Of a DNA stretch of 64,000 nucleotides, positions 7,974 to 15,985 are shown in pieces. The stretch lies in the NCBI GenBank assembly GCA_965199555.1, contig CBDASJ010000017.1, forward strand, positions 62,001 to 126,000, in the 5' to 3' direction. Origin of the DNA: LMUY01 sp965199555 (GTDB lineage Bacteria; Pseudomonadota; Alphaproteobacteria; Acetobacterales; Acetobacteraceae). The position numbers and the translations under genes are program-made. The stretch's first letter is position 1. The number at the start of each line of letters is the position of its first letter. The notes under the pieces are model-generated. The model made no database searches and was not told where the DNA came from. It saw only the letters and a list, made by a program, of their open reading frames with translations.

Positions 7974-9029
7974 CTAGCTCTTCCATTGCAGGCGTTGCTC
8001 GCCCAGCGGGTTGACGAAGGGCCTGCCCTCCGCCTGGCTGGCCAGGTACTCGCGCTTCAAGCGCATCAGCCATGCGATCTGCGTGTCCGGGTCGCCCACG
8101 AACAGCATGGGCGGCGTGACCGGGCCGTGGGACAGCTTGGCCGCCATGTCGAGGTCCTGGCCCAGGAAGTCGCGCGCCATCCAGGCGGCAAACGGCCGCA
8201 GCGGCGCCAGCCAGCGCATCGTCCAATAGACGCAGTAATGCACGTCGGTTTCCGTTTCCGTCACCGGCGTGACGGTGGCGAGCACGCAGGCGGCGTGGCG
8301 GCTGCCGCGGATATGCTCGACCCGCACGCCGGGCAGGCTGACGGTGATGTCCACCGTGACATCGGTGCCCATCAGGCGGTACGGCCGGGCGCCCCCGCCC
8401 AATTGGTGCGACTTCATGCGGAAGCCGTGCGCCACCGGCTCGAACGCCTTGGCCTTGGGGCGCAGCTTGAGTCCGGCCTTGGACTTCCACCAGCGGGAGG
8501 TGTGCACGAAAGCCGGATGTGCCGGGTCGCAGAAGCCGTAGGCGGCGATGTCGGCATTCGACGGGAAGCGCATGGTGGTCGACACCTGCGGGCCGATCCC
8601 GTCGAAGCCGGGCACCTGTGGCACCTCCGGCAACGGGTCCGGCAGGGTGCGGCTGGCAGGAACGAACACCCACACATTGCCCTGGACGTCCCGGCAGGGA
8701 TAGCCGCGCAGCCGGAACCGGCCGGGCGGCGTCGGGTCGCCGTCCGCCAGGGCCGGTATCAGCGTGCAGGCGCCGTCGGCGGCGGAAAATGCCCAGCCAT
8801 GGTAGCAGCATTGCAGGTTGCTGCCGTCGTAGCTGCCGTGGCGCATCGGCATGCCGCGATGCGGGCACCGGTCCGCGTAGGCGAACACATCGCCCTGCGG
8901 CGTCCGCCCGATCAGGATCTCCTCGCCTAGCAGGGTGACCGGCTTGGTGGCGCCCTTGCGCAGGGCGCGGGACGCCGCGGCGATATACCAGAAGCCGCGG
9001 AGCATCCCGGATGGGTTGGTGGCTGACAT
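7974..9029 (-). CDS. Rieske [2Fe-2S] aromatic-ring-hydroxylase-type oxygenase
   Basis: A 351-residue oxygenase alpha-subunit homologue. The Rieske cluster ligands are CPHRG (C55, H57) and CCYHGW (C74, H77). The mononuclear iron site is the D-x2-H-x4-H pattern in FCDPAHPAFVHTSRWW near residues 167-175. Family members hydroxylate or O/N-demethylate small substrates using electrons from a separate reductase; no reductase gene lies nearby. It sits 53 bases upstream of the egtB start on the same strand and 49 bases after the MFS gene, so co-transcription is likely. The substrate is unknown. Confidence 0.9.
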   Translation of the reverse strand: MSATNPSGMLRGFWYIAAASRALRKGATKPVTLLGEEILIGRTPQGDVFAYADRCPHRGMPMRHGSYDGSNLQCCYHGWAFSAADGACTLIPALADGDPTPPGRFRLRGYPCRDVQGNVWVFVPASRTLPDPLPEVPQVPGFDGIGPQVSTTMRFPSNADIAAYGFCDPAHPAFVHTSRWWKSKAGLKLRPKAKAFEPVAHGFRMKSHQLGGGARPYRLMGTDVTVDITVSLPGVRVEHIRGSRHAACVLATVTPVTETETDVHYCVYWTMRWLAPLRPFAAWMARDFLGQDLDMAAKLSHGPVTPPMLFVGDPDTQIAWLMRLKREYLASQAEGRPFVNPLGEQRLQWKS

Positions 9030-9078
9030 CCGCCACGCCTAGCCCGTCAGGGGCCCGCGCGAAAGCCGTCCACGACCG

Positions 9079-10332
9079 TCACGCCATGGCGGGGCGAAGC
9101 GCCGGCCGGTCAATCAGGCTGACCATGATGCTGGCGGCCAGGCACAGGATGCCCGCGGACAGAAAGGCGCTAAGGTAGTCGCCCGTGCTTTCCCGCAGCA
9201 CGCCCGCCATCCAGGCGGCGGACGCGGCGCCGAGCTGGTGGGTGGCGGCGATCCAGCCAAAATACACCGCCACGCCCTGCTCGCCGAAGGTTTGCGCCGT
9301 CAGCCGAACGGTGGGGGGCACGGTGGCGATCCAATCCAGGCCGTAGAACAGGGCGAACAGCGACAGGCCGTAGAACGAGTATTGGAAGGTGAAGGGCAGG
9401 ATGATCAGCGACAGCCCGCGCAGGCCGTAATACCACGCCAGCAGCCGCCGGTTGTCCCACCGGTCCGACAACCAGCCCGACAGGGTGGTGCCGAAGAAAT
9501 CGAACACGCCCATCATCGCCAGGAGGCCGGCCGCCGCCACTTCCGGGATGCCGTGGTCCAGGCAGGCGGGGATCAGGTGGGTGCCGATCAGCCCGTTGGT
9601 CGAGGCGCCGCAGATGAAGAAGCTGCCGCTCAGCAGCCAGAAGTTGCGATAGCCCGCGGCCTCCCGCAGGGCGGCAAAGGCGCGGCGGACCGGGTTGGCC
9701 ATTGGTGGCGCGGTGGGGATCACCGCCGTCCCGCCATAGGGTGGCAGGCCCATGTCGGCCGGGCGGTCGCGCACGAACAGCGCCACCGGGATGATCATGA
9801 GGCCGGCCACCGTGGCGATGGTCAAGGACACCGCCTGCCAGCCATAAGCCTCCAACAAACGGGCAAAGAGCGGCAGGAACACCAACTGCCCGGTGGCGGT
9901 GCTGGCGGTCAGGACCCCCACGACGAGGCCGCGCCGCTGCTGGAACCAGCGCGCCGCGACCGTGGCGCCCAATACCATGGCGGTGACGCCGGAGCCGGAG
10001 CCGACCACGACGCCCCACAGCAGGATCAGGTGCCAGGATTGTTGCATCAGCGGGGTCAGCGCCACGCCCGTGGCGATCACGGCCAGCGCCGCCATCACGG
10101 TGCGGCGCAGCCCGAACCGCTCCAGGATCGCGGCGGCGAACGGGCCGGCCAGCCCATACAGGAAGATGTTGACCGCCACGGCGAAGGAGATGATCCCGCG
10201 CGACCAGCCGAATTGCTGTTCCAGCGGCACCAGCAGCACGCCGGGCGTGGAGCGCACGCCGGCCGCCGTCAGCAGCACCAGGAAGATCACCGCGGCGACG
10301 ACCCAGGCGTAGTGGAACCGACCGGCTTTCAT
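9079..10332 (-). CDS. Major facilitator superfamily transporter
   Basis: A 417-residue membrane protein with about 12 hydrophobic helices in two halves. The N-terminal pattern (HYAWVVAAVIFLVLLTAAGVR, then GPFAAAILERFGLRR) and the central cytoplasmic loop resemble the monocarboxylate/oxalate-formate branch of the superfamily. GAGGGG precedes the ATG by about 8 bases. It is the first gene of the minus-strand group MFS-Rieske-egtBD-small exported protein. The substrate cannot be read from sequence; a carboxylate or a betaine-like compound are both possible. Confidence 0.88.
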   Translation of the reverse strand: MKAGRFHYAWVVAAVIFLVLLTAAGVRSTPGVLLVPLEQQFGWSRGIISFAVAVNIFLYGLAGPFAAAILERFGLRRTVMAALAVIATGVALTPLMQQSWHLILLWGVVVGSGSGVTAMVLGATVAARWFQQRRGLVVGVLTASTATGQLVFLPLFARLLEAYGWQAVSLTIATVAGLMIIPVALFVRDRPADMGLPPYGGTAVIPTAPPMANPVRRAFAALREAAGYRNFWLLSGSFFICGASTNGLIGTHLIPACLDHGIPEVAAAGLLAMMGVFDFFGTTLSGWLSDRWDNRRLLAWYYGLRGLSLIILPFTFQYSFYGLSLFALFYGLDWIATVPPTVRLTAQTFGEQGVAVYFGWIAATHQLGAASAAWMAGVLRESTGDYLSAFLSAGILCLAASIMVSLIDRPALRPAMA

Positions 10333-10439
10333 GATGCACCCCTCGCAGGGGAACGATACGGCGCGCGTCAGGCCCGGTGCAACGGCCTAACCGGCGTGGA
10401 AGGCCGGTGCATGGCTGGGATGTGCCGAGCTGCTGCCGG

Positions 10440-10532
10440 TCAGCCGAAGGCGCACGCGGCCGAAATGCAGCCCAGCATGGCGATGGCACTGGCGCAGAAC
10501 AGGCAGCGGGCGAACCAGGCGCGAGAATTCAT
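10440..10532 (-). CDS. Possible 30-residue hydrophobic peptide (doubtful)
   Basis: The gap 10333-10743 holds no clear gene. This short frame has GGAGA nine bases before an ATG and encodes MNSRAWFARCLFCASAIAMLGC plus an eight-residue tail, a membrane-peptide or lipoprotein-like pattern. No homologue is recognised and the coding evidence is weak. It may be chance in GC-rich DNA. Confidence 0.22.
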   Translation of the reverse strand: MNSRAWFARCLFCASAIAMLGCISAACAFG

Positions 10533-10743
10533 CGAGGCCAATCTCCAGGTGCCGGGGCGTGATAGCCCCGGCGCGCCGCGAGTGCACCCCCGGGCTTTGT
10601 GCGGAAATGTAACCGTGGCGGTTCGCGCGTGCCCTGCCATGGCCAGCGGCGCGACGGGCGGGTAGGAGGAGGCAGCGACGGCCTTGAGGGTGAGTCACCT
10701 TGCAGAATCGCGTTCGGCAGTTCCGCCCTGTGGAGGTTCGCCC

Positions 10744-11142
10744 ATGACGCAACCGCGGATGAACGTGGCTCTTCATGACGGCACTGCCGTGTTGTCGCTG
10801 CTGCCCGGCAGCGGCGCGAGTGGCCAGGTGGCCCTCACCCCCGGGCAGTTGCTGGAGCTGATCGCCGCCCTGGCATCGGCGCGGGCCCGCCTGCTGGCGG
10901 ATTTGCCAGCCGACGCGGCGGAGCGAGGGCTGGACGCGAAGCGCGTGCAGGCCGTGGTGGGGCCGCCCTGGATGGTCCGGCCGGAAGCGCTGACGGAAGG
11001 CTCCATGCTGGCCTTCGCGCATCCCGGTCATGGCACGGTCGGGTTCGTGCTGGCCGCTGCGGAGGTGAAGAAGATGGTCGTGGCGCTGACCAGCCATTTG
11101 GCCATGGTCCATACCGGCGAAGTCGGGGAGGCGCGCAATTAG
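10744..11142 (+). CDS. Conserved hypothetical protein
   Basis: A 132-residue soluble protein starting MTQPRMNVALHDGTAVLSLLPG, chosen because GGAGG lies 7 bases upstream of this ATG; an upstream in-frame ATG at 10684 has no such site. It is rich in alanine and leucine, with a helical segment (LTPGQLLELIAALASARARLLADL) and an alternating C-terminal part. No catalytic motif, signal peptide or known domain was recognised. A lipoprotein gene follows 25 bases downstream on the same strand. Confidence 0.65.
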   Translation: MTQPRMNVALHDGTAVLSLLPGSGASGQVALTPGQLLELIAALASARARLLADLPADAAERGLDAKRVQAVVGPPWMVRPEALTEGSMLAFAHPGHGTVGFVLAAAEVKKMVVALTSHLAMVHTGEVGEARN

Positions 11143-11167
11143 CCGCCTGCCGATCCGGCCCTTCGCC

Positions 11168-11515
11168 TTGGCCGCCGTGGTGGCGGTGGCGGCGTGTGCC
11201 GGCGGGTCGCAGCGGTATGCCGGCACGCTGGCGGCGGGGCAGGGTGCCTGCGGGGCCGGCTTCGACGCCGGCGGCAAGGCGGCTGCCACGCTGATGATCC
11301 ACGGCAACGACGTGCAGTTCGCCCCGAGCGACGGCGTCACCGTGCTCACCGGCCACGTGACGGATGCGGGCCACGTCGTGGCGAGCAGCGTCACCGACGG
11401 CGCCGACCACAAGCCGTTCCAGCAGGTGTTCGAGGGCGACCGCAGCGGCGACCGCGTGGTGGGGCGGTTCGCCTCGCCCCGTTGCCGGGCTGCGGCAGTG
11501 CTGACCCTGCGGTAA
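11168..11515 (+). CDS. Small putative lipoprotein
   Basis: An approximately 115-residue protein with a short hydrophobic N-terminus ending in a lipobox-like AVAAC-AGG, followed by a beta-rich mature part (ATLMIHGNDVQFAPSDGVTVLTGHVTDAGHV described by position 45-75). The only nearby starts are TTG at 11168 or CTG at 11147, both non-standard, so the true start is uncertain. It is probably an outer-membrane-anchored protein of unknown role and may be coupled to the preceding hypothetical gene. Confidence 0.55.
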   Translation: MAAVVAVAACAGGSQRYAGTLAAGQGACGAGFDAGGKAAATLMIHGNDVQFAPSDGVTVLTGHVTDAGHVVASSVTDGADHKPFQQVFEGDRSGDRVVGRFASPRCRAAAVLTLR

Positions 11516-11526
11516 GGCGCCACCGC

Positions 11527-11823
11527 TCACAGGAAGACGGGATAGGGATACGGCTCGCCGGCCAGCGCCGTGCCGGCGGTGATGGCTTGCCAGCAGAGCG
11601 GATGGCCCGGCGGCAAGGCGGGACGGTCGATGCGCTCGACCGCCGGGCTCGGCGCGGGCTGGACGCGCGTGGCGGGTGCCAGGCCCAGCCGGCGGGCACG
11701 CTCGATGGCGGCGTTCCGGCCCACCCGCACTTCGTCGGCGATGGCCTGCCACGACAATCCTTCGGCCCGTCCCTGGAGCAGGCGGGTATCAACGGCTTCG
11801 GTCCAAACGATCTGCGCGGGCAT
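11527..11823 (-). CDS. GcrA-like small DNA-binding protein
   Basis: A 98-residue protein. Residues 5-45 (IVWTEAVDTRLLQGRAEGLSWQ, then IADEVRVGRNAAIERARRLGL) match the GcrA/SANT-like helix-turn-helix pattern W-T-x-L-x-G-S-x-IA-x-RNA-I-x-R-x-LGL. GcrA is an alphaproteobacterial cell-cycle regulator that binds methylated promoters; this short relative has only the DNA-binding module. AGGAGG lies 4 bases before the ATG at 11823, preferred over an upstream in-frame ATG at 11874. Targets are unknown. Confidence 0.65.
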   Translation of the reverse strand: MPAQIVWTEAVDTRLLQGRAEGLSWQAIADEVRVGRNAAIERARRLGLAPATRVQPAPSPAVERIDRPALPPGHPLCWQAITAGTALAGEPYPYPVFL

Positions 11824-11929
11824 GGCGCCTCCTGACAATATTCCTATGTTAGTCCGACTAACTACGTTCGTCAATTGTTCTCATCAGCGGACCGCGCGCG
11901 ATCCGGCAGCCCGGGCTAGAAGGGGGTGC

Positions 11930-12298
11930 ATGAGTTCAAGCGTCGGGGAACGGATCGCCACCTGGCGGCGTCAGCGCGGCATGAGCCAGGCGGCGCTCGC
12001 GGACGCCACGGGCGTGTCGCGCAGTGCCGTCGCGCAGTGGGAAACCGATCGGGCCGGGCAGGTCAGCGGCAATCTGTCGCGGATCGCCCGCGCCTTGGAT
12101 GTGTCGCTGGAGGTGCTGTTGCACGGCGAAAGTGCGTCCAGCCCGGCCGGGTTGCTGGGCGACGAGTTGGCGCTGTTGCGGCTTTACCGCGCGTGCCGCC
12201 CGGCGGCGCAGGCCGATCTGCTCCGCACCGCGCGGCGCCTGGCCGGGGAGGCCGTGCCGCCGGACGCCAGGGAGCCGGGCGACCGCTCAGGCGTTTGA
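11930..12298 (+). CDS. XRE-family transcriptional regulator
   Basis: A 122-residue protein with an N-terminal Cro/C1-type helix-turn-helix: ERIATWRRQRGMSQAALADATGVSR, then AVAQWETDRAGQVSGNLSRIARAL at residues 6-55. The C-terminal helical part may be for dimerisation. It is divergent from the GcrA-like gene, with about 106 bases between, and lies 16 bases upstream of the EcsC gene. No ligand-binding domain is seen. Confidence 0.82.
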   Translation: MSSSVGERIATWRRQRGMSQAALADATGVSRSAVAQWETDRAGQVSGNLSRIARALDVSLEVLLHGESASSPAGLLGDELALLRLYRACRPAAQADLLRTARRLAGEAVPPDAREPGDRSGV

Positions 12299-12314
12299 GG
12301 CCGGGCAGGGGAGA

Positions 12315-13133
12315 ATGGGCGTGGATGCAATGCAGGATGCTGGTGGCGGGACGGCGGTGGCCGTTGCAGCCCGCGTGATGGATTCAGCGGCACGTGCCGA
12401 ACTGGCCGCGGCGATGAAGCGGTTACAGGGCAGCGGCGGCTTGATGATGCGGATGGCGGATCTGGCCGGCGGCATGCTGGGCCGCACGATCCGCCTGGGC
12501 ACGCGCACGCTGCATGCGGTGCCGGGCGGCCAGTCCGCCGTCGCGCGGGTGGTGGAGGCCGCGTTGACCCGCGCCTTCGACGTCGCCGTGCTGCGGCTGG
12601 ACGCAGTGGGGGAGCAGACGCGCAGCCGGCGGTTCGCCGCCCCATTGGTCGTGCTGTCCGGCGCGGCCGGCGGTTTCTTCGGGCTGGGCGGCTTCGTCCC
12701 GGACGCGACGGTGACCACGCTGGCGATCATGCGGGAAATTGCCCGCATCGCGCAGGACCATGGCGAGGACCTGAGCGACGAGGCGGTGCGCGAGGCCTGC
12801 CTGGAAGTATTCGCCCTCAACCCCGGCGAAACGGAGATGGGCTATTTCGGCACCCGGCTCGTCTTGCAAGGGCGCCCGCTGGCGCTGCTGATGGCGGAGG
12901 TGGCGTCGCGCTTCGGCATGTCGCTCTCGCAGAAATTTGCCTTGCAGGCCGTGCCAGTGGTGGGGGCGCTCGGTGGCGCGACGTTGAACGCCGCCTTCCT
13001 GGCACATTACCGAGGCCTGGCGCGCGCCCACTTCACCGTGCGTCGATTGGAGCGGCGGTTCGGCGCCGAGGCCATCAGGCAGGCGGCAGTTGAGCTAGGA
13101 TTTCCGCCGCCGGCGTCGCCTTCGGCACGCTGA
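12315..13133 (+). CDS. EcsC family protein
   Basis: A 272-residue protein matching the EcsC family, including LSGAAGGFFGLGGFVPDATVTTLAIMREIARIAQDHGEDL, here cited by position 115-155, and the C-terminal FALQAVPVVGALGGATLNAAFLAHYRGLARAHFTVRRLE region at 220-258. The glycine/alanine-rich segments look membrane-associated. EcsC relatives are peripheral membrane proteins of poorly known function. Its last 59 bases overlap the 3' end of the convergent [2Fe-2S] gene. Confidence 0.82.
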   Translation: MGVDAMQDAGGGTAVAVAARVMDSAARAELAAAMKRLQGSGGLMMRMADLAGGMLGRTIRLGTRTLHAVPGGQSAVARVVEAALTRAFDVAVLRLDAVGEQTRSRRFAAPLVVLSGAAGGFFGLGGFVPDATVTTLAIMREIARIAQDHGEDLSDEAVREACLEVFALNPGETEMGYFGTRLVLQGRPLALLMAEVASRFGMSLSQKFALQAVPVVGALGGATLNAAFLAHYRGLARAHFTVRRLERRFGAEAIRQAAVELGFPPPASPSAR

Positions 13134-13380
13134 GCAGCCGGCCCGGCGTGCCCGCCGGCAGCATGGTGACGGCGCCTTTCGGGCACAGGCCGAGGCACTT
13201 GGTTTCGATCACCCGCACGGAGCGGCGACGGCCAGCCTCCCGCAACTCCGCCTTCAACGCGCGGGATAAGCTGTCCTTGCCGTCCGGGCCGAACCCGCCA
13301 TGCAGCTTCTTGCTGCATTTGCGACAAACCAGGACGATGTGTTCCCACTGCGTGGGGGTGGCGAGAATGAGGTCGGGCAT
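13075..13380 (-). CDS. Thioredoxin-like [2Fe-2S] ferredoxin
   Basis: A 101-residue protein with the four-cysteine pattern of thioredoxin-fold 2Fe-2S ferredoxins: VCRKCSKKL near residue 19 and TKCLGLCPKGAV near residue 60. It starts with IVLVCRKC-type strand-loop and ends with the ATPAAEILAQL helix. Such proteins carry electrons or act as cluster-binding subunits. It overlaps the EcsC gene tail to tail by 59 bases. No partner oxidoreductase is adjacent. Confidence 0.82.
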   Translation of the reverse strand: MPDLILATPTQWEHIVLVCRKCSKKLHGGFGPDGKDSLSRALKAELREAGRRRSVRVIETKCLGLCPKGAVTMLPAGTPGRLLSVPKATPAAEILAQLPPA

Positions 13381-13468
13381 GGCGTATTAACCGCCCAGCC
13401 TGCCCGAGGTTTGGTGCCCGACGTCGGCTCCGCTTGCAGGGGGTGGGGCGCAGCCGCAAACTGCGGCC

Positions 13469-13804
13469 ATGCAACAGACCAAGCCGAAGCCGGTTTCCCG
13501 CGACGTGGTCCGCGCCGTGCTCGAAACGCGCGACCACCGGCACAATGAAACGCATGCCATGTTGCTGGCGATGTTCCAGGGCCTGGTTGCCGAGCTGGTG
13601 GAGCAGGGCAATCTGGCGCCGCAGCCGCTGGCGGAACGGCTGGAGCGCAGCCGCGCCGCGATCGCGCCGGCGCCGCACGGGGTGGTGGCCGACGACATGC
13701 TGACGCATGTGGTCACCTGGCTGAACACCATCCAACCCGGCCTGCCCCCCGCCCATCCACCGCGCTGGGTTCCCACGCCGCCGGCGATTGCGGACGAAAC
13801 CTAG
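13469..13804 (+). CDS. Hypothetical protein
   Basis: A 111-residue soluble protein starting MQQTKPKPVSRDVVRAVLETRDHRHNETHAM, with a predicted helical core (MLLAMFQGLVAELVEQG) and a proline-rich tail. No domain or signal peptide is recognised. It lies 34 bases upstream of lutB on the same strand and could be transcribed with it. Coding likelihood is moderate: frame length and composition fit, but there is no clear ribosome binding site. Confidence 0.5.
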   Translation: MQQTKPKPVSRDVVRAVLETRDHRHNETHAMLLAMFQGLVAELVEQGNLAPQPLAERLERSRAAIAPAPHGVVADDMLTHVVTWLNTIQPGLPPAHPPRWVPTPPAIADET

Positions 13805-13838
13805 CCCGCATTCAAAGCCCGCCCCAGGGGGATTTCGC

Positions 13839-15266
13839 ATGGTCACGATCACCTCACCGGCCTTCAAGCAGAACGCGCGCGAGGCGCTGGGCGATGCCGG
13901 GCTGCAAAAGGCCCTGGCGTTCAGCAAGCCGCAATTCATGGCCCGCCGCACCCGGGCGGTGGACGCGCTGCCGGAGTTCGAGCGGCTGCGCGACATTGGG
14001 CGCGACATCAAGAACCATGCGCTCGCCAACCTGGATTTCTACCTGGAACATTACGCCGCTCGGGTAGAAGAGGCGGGCGGCCAGGTACATTGGTGCTCCA
14101 CCGCGGACGAGGCACGCGCCGCCGTGCTGGCGATCTGCCGAAAGGCCGGCGCGCGGACGGTGACCAAGGGCAAGTCGATGATTTCCGAGGAGCTGGGGAT
14201 CAACGACCATCTGGAGCAGTCCGGCATCACCCCGATCGAGACCGATCTGGGCGAGTACATCATCCAGCTCCGGCGCGAGCATCCCAGCCACATCATCGCC
14301 CCGGCCTTCCACCTCAACCGCGAGGATTGGGAGGAAAGCTTCCGCCAATGCCACACGGACCTCGACCCAGCGCGGGTGTTCCACGAACGGCGTGACATCC
14401 TGACCGAAGCCCGCGCCAAGCTGCGCGAGCGCTTCCTGTCCGCCGATGTCGGCATCACCGGGGCGAACTTCCTGATCGCGGAAACCGGCAGCAGCGTCAT
14501 CGTCACCAATGAAGGCAACGGCGACCTGACGCAAACGCTGCCGCGGGTGCACATCGTGCTGGCTTCGATCGAGAAATGCGTGCCGACGCTGGAGGACGCG
14601 ACCAGCTTGCTGCGGTTGCTGGCGCGCTCGGCGACCGGGCAGGATTTCTCCGTCTACACCACCTTTTCCACCGGGGTGCGGCGGCCCGGCGACCTGGATG
14701 GGCCGGAGGAATACCACGTCGTGCTGCTGGATGGCGGCCGCTCGGCCATGCTGGGCACCGAGTTCGGCGAGATGCTGCGATGCATCCGCTGCGCCGCCTG
14801 CATGAACCATTGCCCGGTATACGGCGCGGTGGGCGGGCACGCCTATGGCTGGGTGTATCCCGGGCCAATGGGCAGCGTGCTGACGCCTTCCCTGGTGGGC
14901 GTGGACAAGGCTGGGCACCTGCCGAACGCCAGCACCTTCTGCGGCAAGTGCGAAAGCGTCTGCCCGGTGAAGATCCCCCTGCCCAAGATGATGCGTCATT
15001 GGCGGGAGCGGGAGTTCGAGCGCCACCTGACCCCTGCCGGCGTCCGCAGCAACCTGGCGATCTGGGCGTGGCTGGCGCGACGGCCCGCCGCGTATCGCGT
15101 GGCCACGCGGCTGGCGGCCGCGACGCTGGGGCTGCTGGGCCGCCGGCGCGGGCGGTTCGCGTCGCTGCCCTTCGCCGGTGGCTGGACCGCCGGCCGCGAC
15201 CTGCCGGCACCCGAAGGCGACACGTTCATGGCCCGCTACACACGGCAGCAACGGGCCGGCCGATGA
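13839..15266 (+). CDS. lutB: Lactate utilisation iron-sulfur protein LutB
   Basis: A 475-residue protein: an N-terminal LUD domain (TKGKSMISEELGINDHLE and NFLIAETGSSVIVTNEGNG) followed by a ferredoxin-like region with two 4Fe-4S motifs, CIRCAACMNHCPVYG near residue 313 and CGKCESVCPVKIPLP near 370, then a C-terminal helical extension. LutB works with LutA and LutC to oxidise L-lactate to pyruvate in the cytoplasm. AGGGGGA precedes the ATG at 13839. The stop overlaps the lutC ATG. No lutA is adjacent, although GlcF-like proteins occur 9 kb upstream. Confidence 0.93.
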   Translation: MVTITSPAFKQNAREALGDAGLQKALAFSKPQFMARRTRAVDALPEFERLRDIGRDIKNHALANLDFYLEHYAARVEEAGGQVHWCSTADEARAAVLAICRKAGARTVTKGKSMISEELGINDHLEQSGITPIETDLGEYIIQLRREHPSHIIAPAFHLNREDWEESFRQCHTDLDPARVFHERRDILTEARAKLRERFLSADVGITGANFLIAETGSSVIVTNEGNGDLTQTLPRVHIVLASIEKCVPTLEDATSLLRLLARSATGQDFSVYTTFSTGVRRPGDLDGPEEYHVVLLDGGRSAMLGTEFGEMLRCIRCAACMNHCPVYGAVGGHAYGWVYPGPMGSVLTPSLVGVDKAGHLPNASTFCGKCESVCPVKIPLPKMMRHWREREFERHLTPAGVRSNLAIWAWLARRPAAYRVATRLAAATLGLLGRRRGRFASLPFAGGWTAGRDLPAPEGDTFMARYTRQQRAGR

Positions 15267-15958
15267 GCAAGGAGGCCATCCTCGGCGCCATCCGCCGCGG
15301 CCTGAAGCGCGGACCCTTGCCGGCGGACCAGGCAGCGATGTTGCAGGACCGGCTGGACGGCCATCCCCGCCACCTGATCCCGGCACGCAGCCGCGTCAGC
15401 CGGGCGGCGCAGGTGGATTTGCTGGTGCATTACATCGAGCGGGAGTTCGGCACCGTCGACCGCCTGCCGGACACGGATGCGGTGCCGGACGCGCTGGGCG
15501 CGTACTTGGCGGCGCACAACCTGCCGGCCGCGGCGGTGATGGCGCCGCATCCGGAACTGCAGGCGATTGCCTGGTCGCGACGGCCGCTGCTGGTGCTGCG
15601 CGAAGGCCGGGCGCACGCGACCGACCAGGTTAGCGTGCAACACGCTTTCGCCGCGGTGGCGGAAACGGGAACGCTGATGCTGCCGTCCGCGCCGGAACGC
15701 CCGACCACGCTGAACCTGCTGGCCGACACCGCAGTGGTGGTGCTGCGGGCCAGCCGGGTGGTCGGCGCCTACGAGGATGCGTGGGACCTGTTGCGCGCAA
15801 CCGGACCGATGCCGCGCAACGTCATGCTGGTCACCGGCCCGTCGCGCTCGGCGGATATCGAGCAGACGCTGGAACTCGGCGCCCACGGGCCGCGCCGGCT
15901 GCACGTGCTGCTGATCGAGGACGACCCGGCGGCCATCACCCGGAGCGTGGCGGCCTGA
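15263..15958 (+). CDS. lutC: Lactate utilisation protein LutC
   Basis: A 231-residue single LUD-domain protein. It has the family pattern of an N-terminal helix (SKEAILGAIRRGLKRG), a central QHAFAAVAETGTLMLPSAPERP-type segment near residue 125 and a C-terminal VTGPSRSADIEQTLELGAHGPRRLHVLLIED region. LutC is a required partner of LutB in lactate oxidation. It starts in an ATGA overlap with lutB, a strong sign of coupled translation. Confidence 0.92.
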   Translation: MSKEAILGAIRRGLKRGPLPADQAAMLQDRLDGHPRHLIPARSRVSRAAQVDLLVHYIEREFGTVDRLPDTDAVPDALGAYLAAHNLPAAAVMAPHPELQAIAWSRRPLLVLREGRAHATDQVSVQHAFAAVAETGTLMLPSAPERPTTLNLLADTAVVVLRASRVVGAYEDAWDLLRATGPMPRNVMLVTGPSRSADIEQTLELGAHGPRRLHVLLIEDDPAAITRSVAA

Positions 15959-15985
15959 TGACCGTGCCGTTGCGGCGAGGCTAGC

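Noticed and set aside
7921..9036. Upstream extension of the egt frame over the Rieske gene
   Set aside because: The Rieske frame carries intact cluster and iron-site motifs. The egt frame in this part has no homology and GGAGG supports the start at 7920.
10333..10743. Possible riboswitch or RNA gene in the 410-base gap
   Set aside because: Some local GC-rich inverted repeats are present, but no match to a known riboswitch core, tRNA or terminator pattern was found. Only a doubtful 30-codon frame is listed.
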